This document shows positions 51,886 through 63,633 of a DNA stretch of 64,000 nucleotides, in pieces. Position 1 is the first letter of the stretch; each line of letters opens with the position of its first letter. Source of the stretch: Novosphingobium sp. Chol11 (lineage in GTDB: Bacteria; Pseudomonadota; Alphaproteobacteria; Sphingomonadales; Sphingomonadaceae); NCBI GenBank assembly GCA_945906105.1, contig CAMDQO010000001.1:186001-250000 (forward strand), given 5' to 3'. A program made the position numbers and the translations under genes. The notes beneath the pieces were generated by a model. The model saw nothing but the letters and a program-made list of their open reading frames with translations, was not told where the DNA came from and did not search any database.

Positions 51886-53286
51886 CTAGATATGTATCGC
51901 TTTGCCGGTTACGCCCATCGCCGCTTCCTTCAGCGCTTCCGAATGGGTCGGGTGGGCGTGGCAGGTGTAGGCGATGTCTTCCGATGTTGCGCCGAATTCC
52001 ATGGCGATTGCTGCTTCGGCGATCATCGTTCCGGCGACCGAGGCGATGGCCCAGACACCCAGCACCTTGTCGGTCTTGGCGTCAGCAATCACCTTGACGA
52101 AGCCGTCGCTCTCGCGGTTGGTCTTGGCGCGGCTGTTGGCCATCATCGGGAACTTGCCGACCTTCACTTCGCCGAGCTCTTTGGCGGCCTCTTCGGTCAG
52201 GCCGACACCGGCAAATTCGGGCATGGTATAGACCACGCCGGGGATGACAGCGTGATTGACGATGCCGGTCAGGCCAGCGATATTTTCGGCGACGGCAATG
52301 CCCTCGTCCTCGGCCTTGTGCGCGAGCATCGGTCCGGGGATGACGTCACCCACCGCCCAGACACCGTCGACTGCGGTGCGGAATTCATGATCGGTTTCGA
52401 TCTGGCCGCGCGCGTTGAGTTCAAGGCCGATGGCGGCAAGGTTCAGGCCATCGACGTTAGGACGGCGGCCAATGGCGACGAGGACGCAATCGGCCTCCAG
52501 AGTTTCAGCGGCACCTCCGGCTGATGGCTCAAGCGTCAAAGTGGCCTTCTTGCCTTTAACTGAAGCACCCGTAACCTTGGTCGAAAGCCGCAGCTCCATG
52601 CCCTGCTTCTTGAAGATCTTGGCGGCTTCCTTGCGCACGTCGCCGTCCATGCCGGGGAGCAGCGCATCGAGGAATTCGACCACCGTCACCTTGGCTCCCA
52701 GACGCCGCCAGACCGAACCCAGCTCCAGCCCGATCACGCCGCCGCCAATGACGACCATGTGATCCGGCACGCGTGTGAGCGCGAGGCCGCCGGTGGAATC
52801 GACGATCACGCCCTTATCGTTGTCGATTGCGACACCCGTCAGAGGGGTGACGCTGGAGCCGGTGGCGATGACAATGTTCTTGGCGGTGACGGTCTTGCCC
52901 GCCACATCAACCGAATGCGCGTCCTTGAATGCCGCGTGGCCTTTCAGCCAATCGACCTTGTTCTTCTTGAACAGAAACGCAATGCCGCCAGTCAGTTCCT
53001 TGACCGCGCCAAGCTTCTCACCCTGCAACACTGCCAGATCGAGTTCGACCTTGCCGGTCTTGACGCCGAACTTGGCGAGCGTGCCGTCATGGGCTTCCTC
53101 GAACAATTCCGATCCATGCAGCAGCGCCTTGGAGGGGATGCAGCCGACATTGAGGCACGTCCCGCCCAGCGTCTCGCGGCTTTCCACGCAGGCCGTCTTC
53201 AGCCCCAGCTGGGCCGCACGGATCGCCGCGACATAGCCGCCGGGACCGGAACCGATGATGAGGACGTCGTAGTCGTAGTCAGCCAT
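51886..53286 (-). CDS. lpdA: Dihydrolipoyl dehydrogenase (E3)
   Basis: 466 residues from the ATG at 53286 (TGAGGAA upstream). FAD-binding IIGSGPGGYVAAIRAAQLG, the redox disulfide GGTCLNVGCIPSKALL (Cys pair near 40-50), NAD-binding IGGGVIGLELGSVWRRLGA, and the C-terminal His-Glu active site in HAHPTHSEALKEA. As E3 it reoxidises lipoyl groups of OdhB. Upstream odhB ends 10 bp before its start. It may also serve other 2-oxoacid dehydrogenase complexes. Confidence 0.96.
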   Translation of the reverse strand: MADYDYDVLIIGSGPGGYVAAIRAAQLGLKTACVESRETLGGTCLNVGCIPSKALLHGSELFEEAHDGTLAKFGVKTGKVELDLAVLQGEKLGAVKELTGGIAFLFKKNKVDWLKGHAAFKDAHSVDVAGKTVTAKNIVIATGSSVTPLTGVAIDNDKGVIVDSTGGLALTRVPDHMVVIGGGVIGLELGSVWRRLGAKVTVVEFLDALLPGMDGDVRKEAAKIFKKQGMELRLSTKVTGASVKGKKATLTLEPSAGGAAETLEADCVLVAIGRRPNVDGLNLAAIGLELNARGQIETDHEFRTAVDGVWAVGDVIPGPMLAHKAEDEGIAVAENIAGLTGIVNHAVIPGVVYTMPEFAGVGLTEEAAKELGEVKVGKFPMMANSRAKTNRESDGFVKVIADAKTDKVLGVWAIASVAGTMIAEAAIAMEFGATSEDIAYTCHAHPTHSEALKEAAMGVTGKAIHI

Positions 53287-53296
53287 GTCCGGTTCC

Positions 53297-54556
<1,260 letters not shown>

Positions 54557-54565
54557 GATGTTTCC

Positions 54566-57433
54566 TCAGGCCTTCTTCTGGCGACGGATTTCAGTGCGAA
54601 CCGACAGCCCCAGAGCATCGGCAACCAGCGCGCCCTGTTCGCTTGCATGGCGCTTGGCGAGGCCGGTGGCGGGCGATGCCGAAGCCAGGCGGCCAGCATA
54701 GCGCGCGCGCTTCACCGTACACTTGGCATTGGCCAGCGCTTCCTCGATTTCAGGCTCGACGAAGAACCATGAACCGGCGTTCTTCGGCTCTTCCTGGCAC
54801 CAGACCACCGCTTCCAGATTGGGCATGCGCGCCACACGCGCGGCCAGCGGCTCACCCGGAAAAGGATATAGCTGCTCAAGCCGGACGATCTGAGTATCCG
54901 TCATTTCAGCGGCATTGCGGGCCTCGATCAGATCATAGGCAACCTTGCCCGAACACAGCACCAGCCGCTTGGTCTTGGCATCCTCGGCACCATTGGTGTC
55001 AGACAGGATGCGCATGAAGTGGCCTTCGCCGATGAAATCAGATGCGGCGCTCTTGGCCAATGGATGCCGCAGCAGCGATTTGGGCGTCATGATGATCAGC
55101 GGTTTGCGGAACGGGCGATGCATCTGGCGGCGCAGCACATGGAAGTAATTGGCCGGGGTGGTAATGTTGCAGACCTGCATATTGTCCTGCGCGCAAAGCT
55201 GCAAGAAGCGCTCAAGCCGGGCCGAGCTGTGCTCTGGTCCTTGCCCTTCATAACCATGCGGCAGCAGCAGCACGAGGCCGTTGGCGCGCAGCCACTTCGA
55301 TTCCGAACTGGCAATATACTGGTCGATGATGATCTGCGCGCCATTGGCGAAATCGCCGAACTGCGCTTCCCACAGCACCAGAGTCTTGGGATCGGCGCTG
55401 GCATAGCCCCATTCGAAACCGAGCACGCCATATTCCGAAAGCGGGCTGTCGAGCACTTCGAAACGCCCGTGCGGCACCGTCGATAGCGGCACATATTTGT
55501 GCTCGTCGTTCTGATCGACCCAGACGGCGTGGCGCTGGCTGAAAGTGCCGCGGCCTGAATCCTGGCCTGAGAGGCGCACGGCATAGCCTTCGGATGCGAG
55601 GCTGCCATAGGCCAGTGCTTCGCCGGTCGCCCAGTCAAAGCCTGCGCCGCTCTTGAACATTGCGCGCTTGGCATCGATCACGCGGCCCAGCGTCTTGTGA
55701 ACTTCAAGGCCGTCCGGCACCGTGGTCAGGGTGCGGCCAAGGCTGTCAAACAGCTTGGCCTCGATGCCGGTGGGCACGTTGCGGCGCGCGGTTTCGGGAT
55801 CGACCGGCTTGTTGAAGCCTGACCAGCGCCCGCCGAACCAATCCGCCTCGTTGGATTTATAGGTGGCCGCAGCGGTGAACTGTTCTTCAAGATGGGCGAC
55901 GAAAGCCGCCTCGGTTTCAGCCAGGCCGGTGTCCGAAATCACGCCTTCCGCCTGAAGCCGCGCCGCATAGAGCTGGCTGACGGGCGGGTGCTGGCGGATG
56001 CGGTCATACATCAGCGGCTGGGTGAAGCTGGGCTCATCACCCTCGTTATGGCCGAAGCGGCGATAGCACCACATATCGATGACGATATCGCGGCCAAAGG
56101 TCTGGCGGTAATCGATGGCGAACTTGCAGGCGAAAGTCACCGCTTCGGGATCATCGCCATTGATGTGCAGGATCGGTGCCTGAATGCCTTTGGCGACGTC
56201 AGACGGATAGGGTGATGAGCGCGCGAATTGCGGGCTGGTAGTAAAACCGATCTGGTTATTGATGATGAAGTGGATGCAGCCGCCGGTATTGTAACCGCGC
56301 ACACCCGAAAAGCCGAGGCATTCCCAGACGATGCCTTGTCCGGCAAAGGCGGCATCACCATGGATCAGCACCGGCAGCACCTGCTTGTGCTTGCCCTTCC
56401 CGATATCATCGCGATCGACCTGATAGGCGCGGACCTTGCCGAGCACGATCGGGTCCACGGTTTCCAGATGACTGGGATTGGGCATCAGGCTCATGTGAAC
56501 CTTGATGCCGTCAAATTCACGATCAGTGCTGGTGCCGAGGTGGTATTTGACATCACCCGAACCGCCGACATCATCGGGATTTGCGGTGCCGCCGGAGAAT
56601 TCGTGGAAGATCACCTTGTAGGGCTTGGCCATGACATTGGCGAGCACGTTGAGTCGGCCGCGATGGGCCATGCCATAGACGATTTCCTTGACGCCCAGCT
56701 GGCCGCCATACTTGATCACCGCCTCCAGCGCCGGGATCATCGATTCGCCGCCATCCAGCCCGAAGCGCTTGGTGCCGACATATTTCTTGCCGAGGAACTT
56801 CTCGTACTGTTCGCCGCGCACCACGGCAGCCAGAATCGCCTTTTTGCCCTCGGGGCTGAAGTGGATGTGCTTGTCGGCACCTTCCATCCGGTCCTGCAGG
56901 AAGCGGCGTTCCTCGACATCAGAGATGTGCATGTATTCAAGGCCGACCTTGCCGCAGTAATTGGCGCGCAACGTATCGACGATCTGGCGGACAGTGCCCC
57001 ATTCAAGGCCAAGATAGCCGCCAAGATAGATGCGGCGGTCAAGATCGCCGGCGTGGAAGCCGTGAAATTCGGGCGTCAGGTCAGCTGGCAGATCCTGCTT
57101 GGCCAGACCCAGCGGATCAAGATTGGCTGCGAGATGTCCGCGCACCCGGTAGGTGCGGATCAGCATGACGGCGCGGATGGTGTCTGATGCAGCGGCTACA
57201 AGCGCATTTTCATCGAGCGCCGGGCCTGCCTTGGCATCGGAGCCCTTGGCCGCAGCCGCCTTGATCGCTGCCTTGATCGCCAGCGGATCGAGCGACATGG
57301 GATCAAGAGCTTGGGTCAGCTCATCCTCAGCCGCTCCGCCCGTCAGAGGCCAGCCCGCACGCTGCCAGCTGGGACCGGGTTGCGGACCAAAGTCATCAGT
57401 ATCCGGGTAGAAATCAAGGTTTTCATTGCCCAT
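54566..57433 (-). CDS. sucA: 2-oxoglutarate dehydrogenase E1 component
   Basis: 955 residues from the ATG at 57433; the frame continues open to 57697 but the added sequence is not OdhA-like. The N-terminal segment LDFYPDTDDFGPQPGPSW is followed by the ThDP-binding fold: GMAHRGRLNVLANVM, the GDAAFAGQGIVWE motif, and NNQIGFTTSP. The C-terminal transketolase-like domain has FEWGYASADPKTLVLWEAQFGDFANGAQIIIDQ and LLPHGYEGQGPEHSSARLER. It decarboxylates 2-oxoglutarate and passes succinyl to OdhB. The gap to sucD is 124 bp. Confidence 0.96.
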   Translation of the reverse strand: MGNENLDFYPDTDDFGPQPGPSWQRAGWPLTGGAAEDELTQALDPMSLDPLAIKAAIKAAAAKGSDAKAGPALDENALVAAASDTIRAVMLIRTYRVRGHLAANLDPLGLAKQDLPADLTPEFHGFHAGDLDRRIYLGGYLGLEWGTVRQIVDTLRANYCGKVGLEYMHISDVEERRFLQDRMEGADKHIHFSPEGKKAILAAVVRGEQYEKFLGKKYVGTKRFGLDGGESMIPALEAVIKYGGQLGVKEIVYGMAHRGRLNVLANVMAKPYKVIFHEFSGGTANPDDVGGSGDVKYHLGTSTDREFDGIKVHMSLMPNPSHLETVDPIVLGKVRAYQVDRDDIGKGKHKQVLPVLIHGDAAFAGQGIVWECLGFSGVRGYNTGGCIHFIINNQIGFTTSPQFARSSPYPSDVAKGIQAPILHINGDDPEAVTFACKFAIDYRQTFGRDIVIDMWCYRRFGHNEGDEPSFTQPLMYDRIRQHPPVSQLYAARLQAEGVISDTGLAETEAAFVAHLEEQFTAAATYKSNEADWFGGRWSGFNKPVDPETARRNVPTGIEAKLFDSLGRTLTTVPDGLEVHKTLGRVIDAKRAMFKSGAGFDWATGEALAYGSLASEGYAVRLSGQDSGRGTFSQRHAVWVDQNDEHKYVPLSTVPHGRFEVLDSPLSEYGVLGFEWGYASADPKTLVLWEAQFGDFANGAQIIIDQYIASSESKWLRANGLVLLLPHGYEGQGPEHSSARLERFLQLCAQDNMQVCNITTPANYFHVLRRQMHRPFRKPLIIMTPKSLLRHPLAKSAASDFIGEGHFMRILSDTNGAEDAKTKRLVLCSGKVAYDLIEARNAAEMTDTQIVRLEQLYPFPGEPLAARVARMPNLEAVVWCQEEPKNAGSWFFVEPEIEEALANAKCTVKRARYAGRLASASPATGLAKRHASEQGALVADALGLSVRTEIRRQKKA

Positions 57434-57557
57434 GGAATCACCATTTGTGCGGCGGGAAATGCCGCCGCTCTTGCCGTCGTTGTTCCGGGCTTTTGGTACT
57501 CCCGGGGAGGAAAGTCCTATTGCCCTGATTATGCCTACCAGCGGACCAATCAGCCTA

Positions 57558-58448
57558 TCAGGCGTATTGCTTAAGTACTTCGGCCAGAGTGGTGCCCAGC
57601 TCACTGGGTGAAGGCGAAACGTGGATGCCCGCTGCTTCCATCGCCGCGATCTTGTCTTCCGCGCCGCCCTGTCCGCCTGAAACGATGGCACCGGCATGGC
57701 CCATGCGGCGGCCCGGAGGAGCAGTCAGTCCGGCGATGAAGCCAACCATCGGCTTCTTGCGGCCGCGTCTGGCTTCGTCAGCAATGAACTGCGCGGCCTC
57801 TTCCTCGGCGCTGCCGCCGATCTCGCCGATCATGATGATCGACTTGGTGGCGTCGTCAGCAAGGTACAGCTCCAGCATATCAATGAAGTTGGTGCCGTTG
57901 ACCGGATCGCCGCCGATGCCGACAGCCGTGGTCTGGCCAAGCCCGACCATGGTGGTCTGATGCACCGCTTCATAGGTCAGCGTGCCCGAGCGGCTGACTA
58001 CGCCGACTGACCCTGCCTTGAAGATGGAGCCGGGCATGATGCCGATCTTGCATTCGTTCGGGGTGAGAACGCCGGGGCAGTTCGGGCCGATCAGGCGCGA
58101 CTTTGAGCCAGACAGCGCGCGCTTGACCTTGATCATGTCGAGCACCGGGATGCCTTCGGTGATGGCGACGATAAGCTCCATCTCGGCGTCGATGGCCTCA
58201 AGGATCGAATCGGCAGCGAACGGCGGCGGTACATAGATGCACGATGCAGTCGCGCCGGTCGCCGCCTTGGCCTCGGCCACGGTGTCAAAATTGGGCAGGC
58301 CGATATGCATGGAACCGCCCTTGCCGGGGGTGACGCCGCCAACCATCTGCGTGCCATAAGCCAGCGCCGCTTCGGTGTGGAAGGTGCCGGTCGCGCCGGT
58401 CATGCCTTGGGTGATGACCTTGGTGTTCTTGTTGATGAGGATGGACAT
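57558..58448 (-). CDS. sucD: Succinate--CoA ligase alpha subunit
   Basis: 296 residues. CoA-binding domain with [17 protein letters not shown] and GGVTPGKGG, then the ligase domain with [20 protein letters not shown] and the phosphorylated His in [15 protein letters not shown]. It makes succinyl-CoA-linked ATP or GTP together with the beta subunit SucC. The beta gene usually precedes sucD; here mdh directly precedes it (63 bp) and no sucC is present in the window. Confidence 0.96.
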   Translation of the reverse strand: MSILINKNTKVITQGMTGATGTFHTEAALAYGTQMVGGVTPGKGGSMHIGLPNFDTVAEAKAATGATASCIYVPPPFAADSILEAIDAEMELIVAITEGIPVLDMIKVKRALSGSKSRLIGPNCPGVLTPNECKIGIMPGSIFKAGSVGVVSRSGTLTYEAVHQTTMVGLGQTTAVGIGGDPVNGTNFIDMLELYLADDATKSIIMIGEIGGSAEEEAAQFIADEARRGRKKPMVGFIAGLTAPPGRRMGHAGAIVSGGQGGAEDKIAAMEAAGIHVSPSPSELGTTLAEVLKQYA

Positions 58449-58511
58449 TAATCAAGCTCCGGGGGGACGTGTGCGTAAACGGCCGCAGCGATGGCGCTGC
58501 GGCCAAATGGT

Positions 58512-59621
<1,110 letters not shown>

Positions 59622-59681
59622 TTATTTGATAACAGTTCGCATTAGCAATACTGCGAGGAAACTCGGCCAGATCGCCTTGCT

Positions 59682-59993
59682 TCAGCGACCACCGCTCTCC
59701 AGTCGCCGGGCCAGTCGGCGATCGAGCTGGCGGCAGATGGCCAACCAATGGCGGAACACCTCTTCTTCACCCGATCGCTGGGCCGCTTCGGCTCGCTCAC
59801 GCGCCTGATCGGCGGCGGCGAGGCCATGCTTGGCGAAGTGCAGCAGCGTTGCCCGCAGCACCTCGGGCTTGGCCATGATGTCACCCAGCGGGCGGCCATT
59901 GTCATTGGCAGCGCGAACCGGGTGTGGGCACGAAAGCGCCCGCGCCAGAATGGCGTCATGACCGATGCGGGAAGCTGCGAAGTGGAGGGGCAT
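59682..59993 (-). CDS. Small protein with AANDN motif, function unknown
   Basis: Up to 103 residues from the ATG at 59993; an ATG at 59876 would give a 64-residue form. The segment VRAANDNGRPLG is a pattern seen near the ends of many small alphaproteobacterial proteins, and the rest is a single long charged helix (FAKHGLAAADQARERAEAAQRSGEEE, then RHWLAICRQLDRRLARRLE). No ribosome site is clear for either start. Coding bias looks real, but I recognise no family with a function. An overlapping frame at 59642-59959 is rejected. Confidence 0.5.
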   Translation of the reverse strand: MPLHFAASRIGHDAILARALSCPHPVRAANDNGRPLGDIMAKPEVLRATLLHFAKHGLAAADQARERAEAAQRSGEEEVFRHWLAICRQLDRRLARRLESGGR

Positions 59994-60096
59994 AGGGTGA
60001 TCAGCTCGCCGTTGTTGTCGTTGAAAGTGGCTCTAGCGCACCCGCGCTAAGGCTTTGTCTGCTAGTATGGTTTAGACGCGTTTACCAATTCGCATG

Positions 60097-60115
60097 GGCG
60101 TGGTGTTGCCACGCC
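60097..60115. other. Hairpin GGCGTGG-N5-CCACGCC downstream of the cell wall hydrolase gene
   Basis: Seven-base perfect stem in the 150 bp gap between the small protein gene and the SleB-type gene, 29 bp beyond the latter's stop. It could end transcription on the minus strand, but no T-run follows, so it is only a possible terminator. Confidence 0.35.
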
Positions 60116-60143
60116 TGATCCTGAAAGATTCTTGTTACTGGCC

Positions 60144-61277
60144 CTAAGTCCCTGGTTGGGAAATCCAGGTGCCGGAATTCTGGAACTCTGGCTTGATGCC
60201 ATGCGCCTCGGGCAGCTTTTCCCCGCGATAGAGCTTGTCACCGCCGCGGGCCTGTACTTCGGGGGCGTAGCTGGGAACCGGTGCGGCGCGCACGGCTGAA
60301 AGATTGCCGTCCTGTGCCTCTTTAAGTCCGGCGGCATAGGCGCGCTGGATCGCCAGCGGATCGAGCGAGGCATCGGAAGCGGCAGGTCCGGCGCTGCGCG
60401 GACGCGGCGCGGCGGCAGGCTCGTTGCCGGTATAGACTGCGGTATTGAATGCCCCAGACGATCCCGCCGGTCCCTTCATCGCATAAAACCGATGCGCGCC
60501 CAGTGTCATCAAATAGTGCAGACTGGGTGCCCAATAGGGGTGGACGGCGATGGTGTGGTAATGGGTTGCCAAGCCAATCTGCCGATAGACATAGCCCGCC
60601 AGCGCCGCGCGAGCGACATTTTCCGCGCGCAGCCAGAACATGCGGCTGGGCACACGGTTCAATGCTCCATCGCAGGTAAAGCTGAACTGGCAACCGGTGA
60701 CGCGCTCCGATCCCTGATAGACCACGCCGCAGACCGAATTGGGATAGGCCGGATGCGCCACGCGGTTAAGCACGACTTGCGCCACCGCACGCTGGCCATC
60801 ATCAGGTTCACTGGCGGCTTCGTAATAGATTGCCTGGGTCAGGCAGGTCAGCGCGCGCATTTGATCGACCGGGGTGCCGGTGGCGCGAAGCGAACGAGCC
60901 GCTGGTCCGCTAAATGGATTGAGCTCGGTCGGTGCGCTCATGCCTTCTTGGTGGGTGCCACTATCGAGCACCTGCTCATCGCTGGACAGGTAATAGAAAG
61001 CGGAACCCGGAAAGCTCTCGCCGGTTTTTTCAAACGGCATCGGCTGCAATTCGATCTCGGCCTTGCCGGCATCGCCGATCGAGAAGGAGTCCCAGCTATT
61101 TGACCATGCACCCGGTGTGGCAAAGGCCGGAACCGCGATAGCTGCCAGCAGCGCCAGCGCGCGGCGGCCATAATGCTTGCGGCGGCGGTGTGATCCGATA
61201 CCCGGCGCGCGCCGAACCAGCCGCGCGCCAAAATCGCGCGGGGGAAGTTCAGAGGACGAGGCGGGTAATTCGTTCAT
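60144..61277 (-). CDS. SleB-type cell wall hydrolase, membrane-anchored
   Basis: 377 residues from the ATG at 61277 (GTGGAG 6 bases upstream); a longer frame to 61442 runs into the divergent leader and is rejected. A basic N-terminus with a membrane segment (ALALLAAIAVPAFA near 47-60) is followed by the hydrolase_2 domain: LTCLTQAIYYEAASEPDDGQRAVAQVVLNRV, with the catalytic Glu of SleB-type lytic enzymes, then GVVYQGSERVTGCQFSFTCDG and THYHTIAVHPYW. It probably cuts peptidoglycan in the periplasm. Divergent from the btuB riboswitch leader. Confidence 0.9.
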   Translation of the reverse strand: MNELPASSSELPPRDFGARLVRRAPGIGSHRRRKHYGRRALALLAAIAVPAFATPGAWSNSWDSFSIGDAGKAEIELQPMPFEKTGESFPGSAFYYLSSDEQVLDSGTHQEGMSAPTELNPFSGPAARSLRATGTPVDQMRALTCLTQAIYYEAASEPDDGQRAVAQVVLNRVAHPAYPNSVCGVVYQGSERVTGCQFSFTCDGALNRVPSRMFWLRAENVARAALAGYVYRQIGLATHYHTIAVHPYWAPSLHYLMTLGAHRFYAMKGPAGSSGAFNTAVYTGNEPAAAPRPRSAGPAASDASLDPLAIQRAYAAGLKEAQDGNLSAVRAAPVPSYAPEVQARGGDKLYRGEKLPEAHGIKPEFQNSGTWISQPGT

Positions 61278-61449
61278 GGACTCCACTCGCTGGGCACGCG
61301 CGAAGGCGCGTAACCCCGAAACCCGCCCCCACGCGACAGCCGAATCCGGCCCGTACCGAATGGGGACAGACTTAAGCCCTAACGTGAATCGGTTAACGGA
61401 AGCCCACTCTTGCAGCCTTCGCAAGCGCAGCGTAAAGGCCACTCTACGT

Positions 61450-61615
61450 CATGGGCGCCCGGCAACGGGCCTAAGAGGGAAGTGAGTGTAATGCTCACGC
61501 TGCCCCCGCAACTGTGACCGGGGAGCCTCGCGTCCCATATGCCACTGGCTTTTTTGCTGGGAAGGCGGGCGCGAAGCATTGATCCGGGAGCCAGGAGACC
61601 TGCCTGTGACCGTCG
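61450..61615 (+). ncRNA. Cobalamin riboswitch (AdoCbl type)
   Basis: Conserved blocks in order: AAGAGGGAAG (61474-61483), AATGC (61490-61494), the B12 box CTGCCCCCGCAACTG (61499-61513), GCCACTGG (61541-61548) with CTGGGAAGGCG (61557-61567), and GAGCCAGGAGACCTGCC (61588-61604). All are on the plus strand, just ahead of a BtuB-type receptor. In Proteobacteria such leaders shut off translation or transcription when adenosylcobalamin is plentiful, so the receptor and the following lipoprotein are expected to rise under B12 shortage. Confidence 0.95.
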
Positions 61616-61717
61616 TTCCGCAGCCGGGCGGGGTGCACCGGATGTAAGCAGGGGCTCGCGATTTCGTGCGGGCAGCCTCGCCATGAACGGCATTCGTTCA
61701 TGATGAAGGCTATCTAT

Positions 61718-63619
61718 ATGAAATATCTGTTTTTACTGGGTTGTTCGTTCGCCGTTTCGGTTCCTGCCATGGCGCAGGAGCAAGGCGATGGCATGGATGA
61801 GATCGTCGGTGTTTTCGAACGCCTACCTGACTATATCTGGCCCGATGACACCATCACTGTCGTGGCTTCAGGCACAAAGCTGAACGTCGATCAGGTTGGC
61901 CAGTCGGTCAGCGTGCTGGGCCTGCGCGAGATTGATGCGGTGCAAGGCCCGGACCTGACCCGCGTGCTTGAGCGCCTTCCCGGCGTTACCATCACCCGCA
62001 ACGGCGGCCTCGGCAACTTCACTGGGGTTCGTGTGCGCGGTGCCGATGCCGAGCAACTGCTGGTGTTGATCGATGGCGTGCGCGTAGCCGATACTGCCTC
62101 ACCAGCGGGTGGCTATGATCTGGGCAATCTGGTGGCGGGAGAGATCGGCAAGATCGAGCTGCTGCGCGGATCAAATTCAGTGGTCTGGGGCAGTCAGGCG
62201 ATCGGCGGCGTGCTGGCCATTTCAACGCGGACGCCCGACCACTTCAATGCCTCAGCCGAATATGGCGCGCGAGACAGTTTTGCCGGTCAGGCGAGTGTCG
62301 GCCAGCGCGGATCGGGCTATTTCGTCGGTCTGACCGGCGGCTATCTGCGCACCGATGGCATCTCGACCGCCGCCATTGGTATCGAGCCGGATGCTTTCCG
62401 CCAATGGTATGTTTCGGGCCGGGGCAAACTGGAATTGACTGATGGCCTCAGCGCCAGCGTCACCGCCCGCTATGCAGACAGCAAGCTGGGCATCGATGGC
62501 TACCCGGCACCATTCTACAACTTTGCCGATACGCCCGAATACCAGACCACTAAAGAAGCATCGGGCCGCGCCGGGCTGGACTATCAGACAGACGGATTTT
62601 CACTGAACGGCGGCTTCGCCTTGAGCGACACCCGCCGTGCCTATTTCGATCCGACTTTCGGTTCGGCTCCCAATTACGAAACCTTTGGCCGAGCCGAGCG
62701 GGCGGAGCTGAACGGCCATGCCGACCTGCCGTCTGACTTCACCCTTGATTTCGGCGTGGATACCGAATGGACGCGGTTCCATTCCAGCTTCGATCCGGTT
62801 CACAAGGCACGGCTGTCGAGCGGCCACGCCTTGCTTGGCTATCACAATGGCGGGCTGAACCTAGCGGGCGGCGCGCGGGTGGACGATCACTCGCAGTTCG
62901 GCAGCCACTGGACGCTGGGCGGCAACGCCAGTCTCGATCTCGGTGGTGAATGGCGCCTGCGCGCCTCCTATGGTGAGGGCTTCAAGGCGCCGACGCTGTT
63001 CCAGCTGCTCTCGGACTACGGCAACGCAGCGCTGCGCCCGGAAACCAGCCGCAGCTTTGATGCCGGGATCGAGAAGGGGGATCGCAATGGCAAGCTGCAC
63101 TTCGCCGCCACCCTGTTCCGCCGTGACAGCACTGACCTTATCGACTTCGTGTCCTGCGCCAGTCTGGGCGTCTGCGCCACGCGGCCCTTTGGCACCTATG
63201 ACAATGTCAAATCTGCCCGCGCCGAGGGCTTTGAGCTCGAAGGCGATGTGCGGCCCACTGAAAAGCTCTCATTCCGTGCGGCCTATTCCTATGTGAAGTC
63301 GGTGAACCGCACGAGTGGCAAAGACCTCGCCCGCCGCCCGCGCCATGCGCTGAGTGTGTCGGGGGACTGGACCACGCCGCTTCATGGGCTGGTGCTGGGC
63401 GCGGACCTGCGCATGGTATCGGACAGCTTTGACGATGCCGGAAACTTCACGCGGCTTGATGGTTATGCCCTTGTTACCTTGCGCGCCTCGGTGCCGCTGG
63501 GCGAAAGGTTCGAGCTTTATGGCCGGGTCGAGAACCTGGGTGGGGTAACATACCAGACCGCCGCCGGATACGGCACCGCCGGGCGCAGCGCCTTTGCCGG
63601 GGCGAGGGTGAAGTTCTGA
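61718..63619 (+). CDS. btuB: TonB-dependent vitamin B12 receptor
   Basis: 633 residues from the ATG at 61718, chosen for GAAGG 8 bases upstream; ATG 61700 is an alternative. Signal peptide ends near PAMAQ. The TonB-box-like DDTITVVASG lies near residue 46. Plug domain: LERLPGVTITRNGGLGNFTGVRVRGADAEQLLVLIDGVRV and IELLRGSNSVVWGSQAIGGVLAIST. A barrel of about 480 residues follows, ending in a Phe (FAGARVKF). The cobalamin riboswitch immediately upstream supports B12 or a related corrinoid as ligand. Confidence 0.94.
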   Translation: MKYLFLLGCSFAVSVPAMAQEQGDGMDEIVGVFERLPDYIWPDDTITVVASGTKLNVDQVGQSVSVLGLREIDAVQGPDLTRVLERLPGVTITRNGGLGNFTGVRVRGADAEQLLVLIDGVRVADTASPAGGYDLGNLVAGEIGKIELLRGSNSVVWGSQAIGGVLAISTRTPDHFNASAEYGARDSFAGQASVGQRGSGYFVGLTGGYLRTDGISTAAIGIEPDAFRQWYVSGRGKLELTDGLSASVTARYADSKLGIDGYPAPFYNFADTPEYQTTKEASGRAGLDYQTDGFSLNGGFALSDTRRAYFDPTFGSAPNYETFGRAERAELNGHADLPSDFTLDFGVDTEWTRFHSSFDPVHKARLSSGHALLGYHNGGLNLAGGARVDDHSQFGSHWTLGGNASLDLGGEWRLRASYGEGFKAPTLFQLLSDYGNAALRPETSRSFDAGIEKGDRNGKLHFAATLFRRDSTDLIDFVSCASLGVCATRPFGTYDNVKSARAEGFELEGDVRPTEKLSFRAAYSYVKSVNRTSGKDLARRPRHALSVSGDWTTPLHGLVLGADLRMVSDSFDDAGNFTRLDGYALVTLRASVPLGERFELYGRVENLGGVTYQTAAGYGTAGRSAFAGARVKF

Positions 63620-63633
63620 CGCCGAGGGCACTC

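Noticed and set aside
57434..57697. 88-residue N-terminal extension of sucA
   Set aside because: Basic, unrelated sequence overlapping the sucD end; the ATG at 57433 gives the usual OdhA N-terminus.
59642..59959. Alternative 105-codon minus-strand frame
   Set aside because: Overlaps the 59682-59993 frame, and its residue pattern (many Arg/Ser/Pro without hydrophobic order) looks like a shadow.
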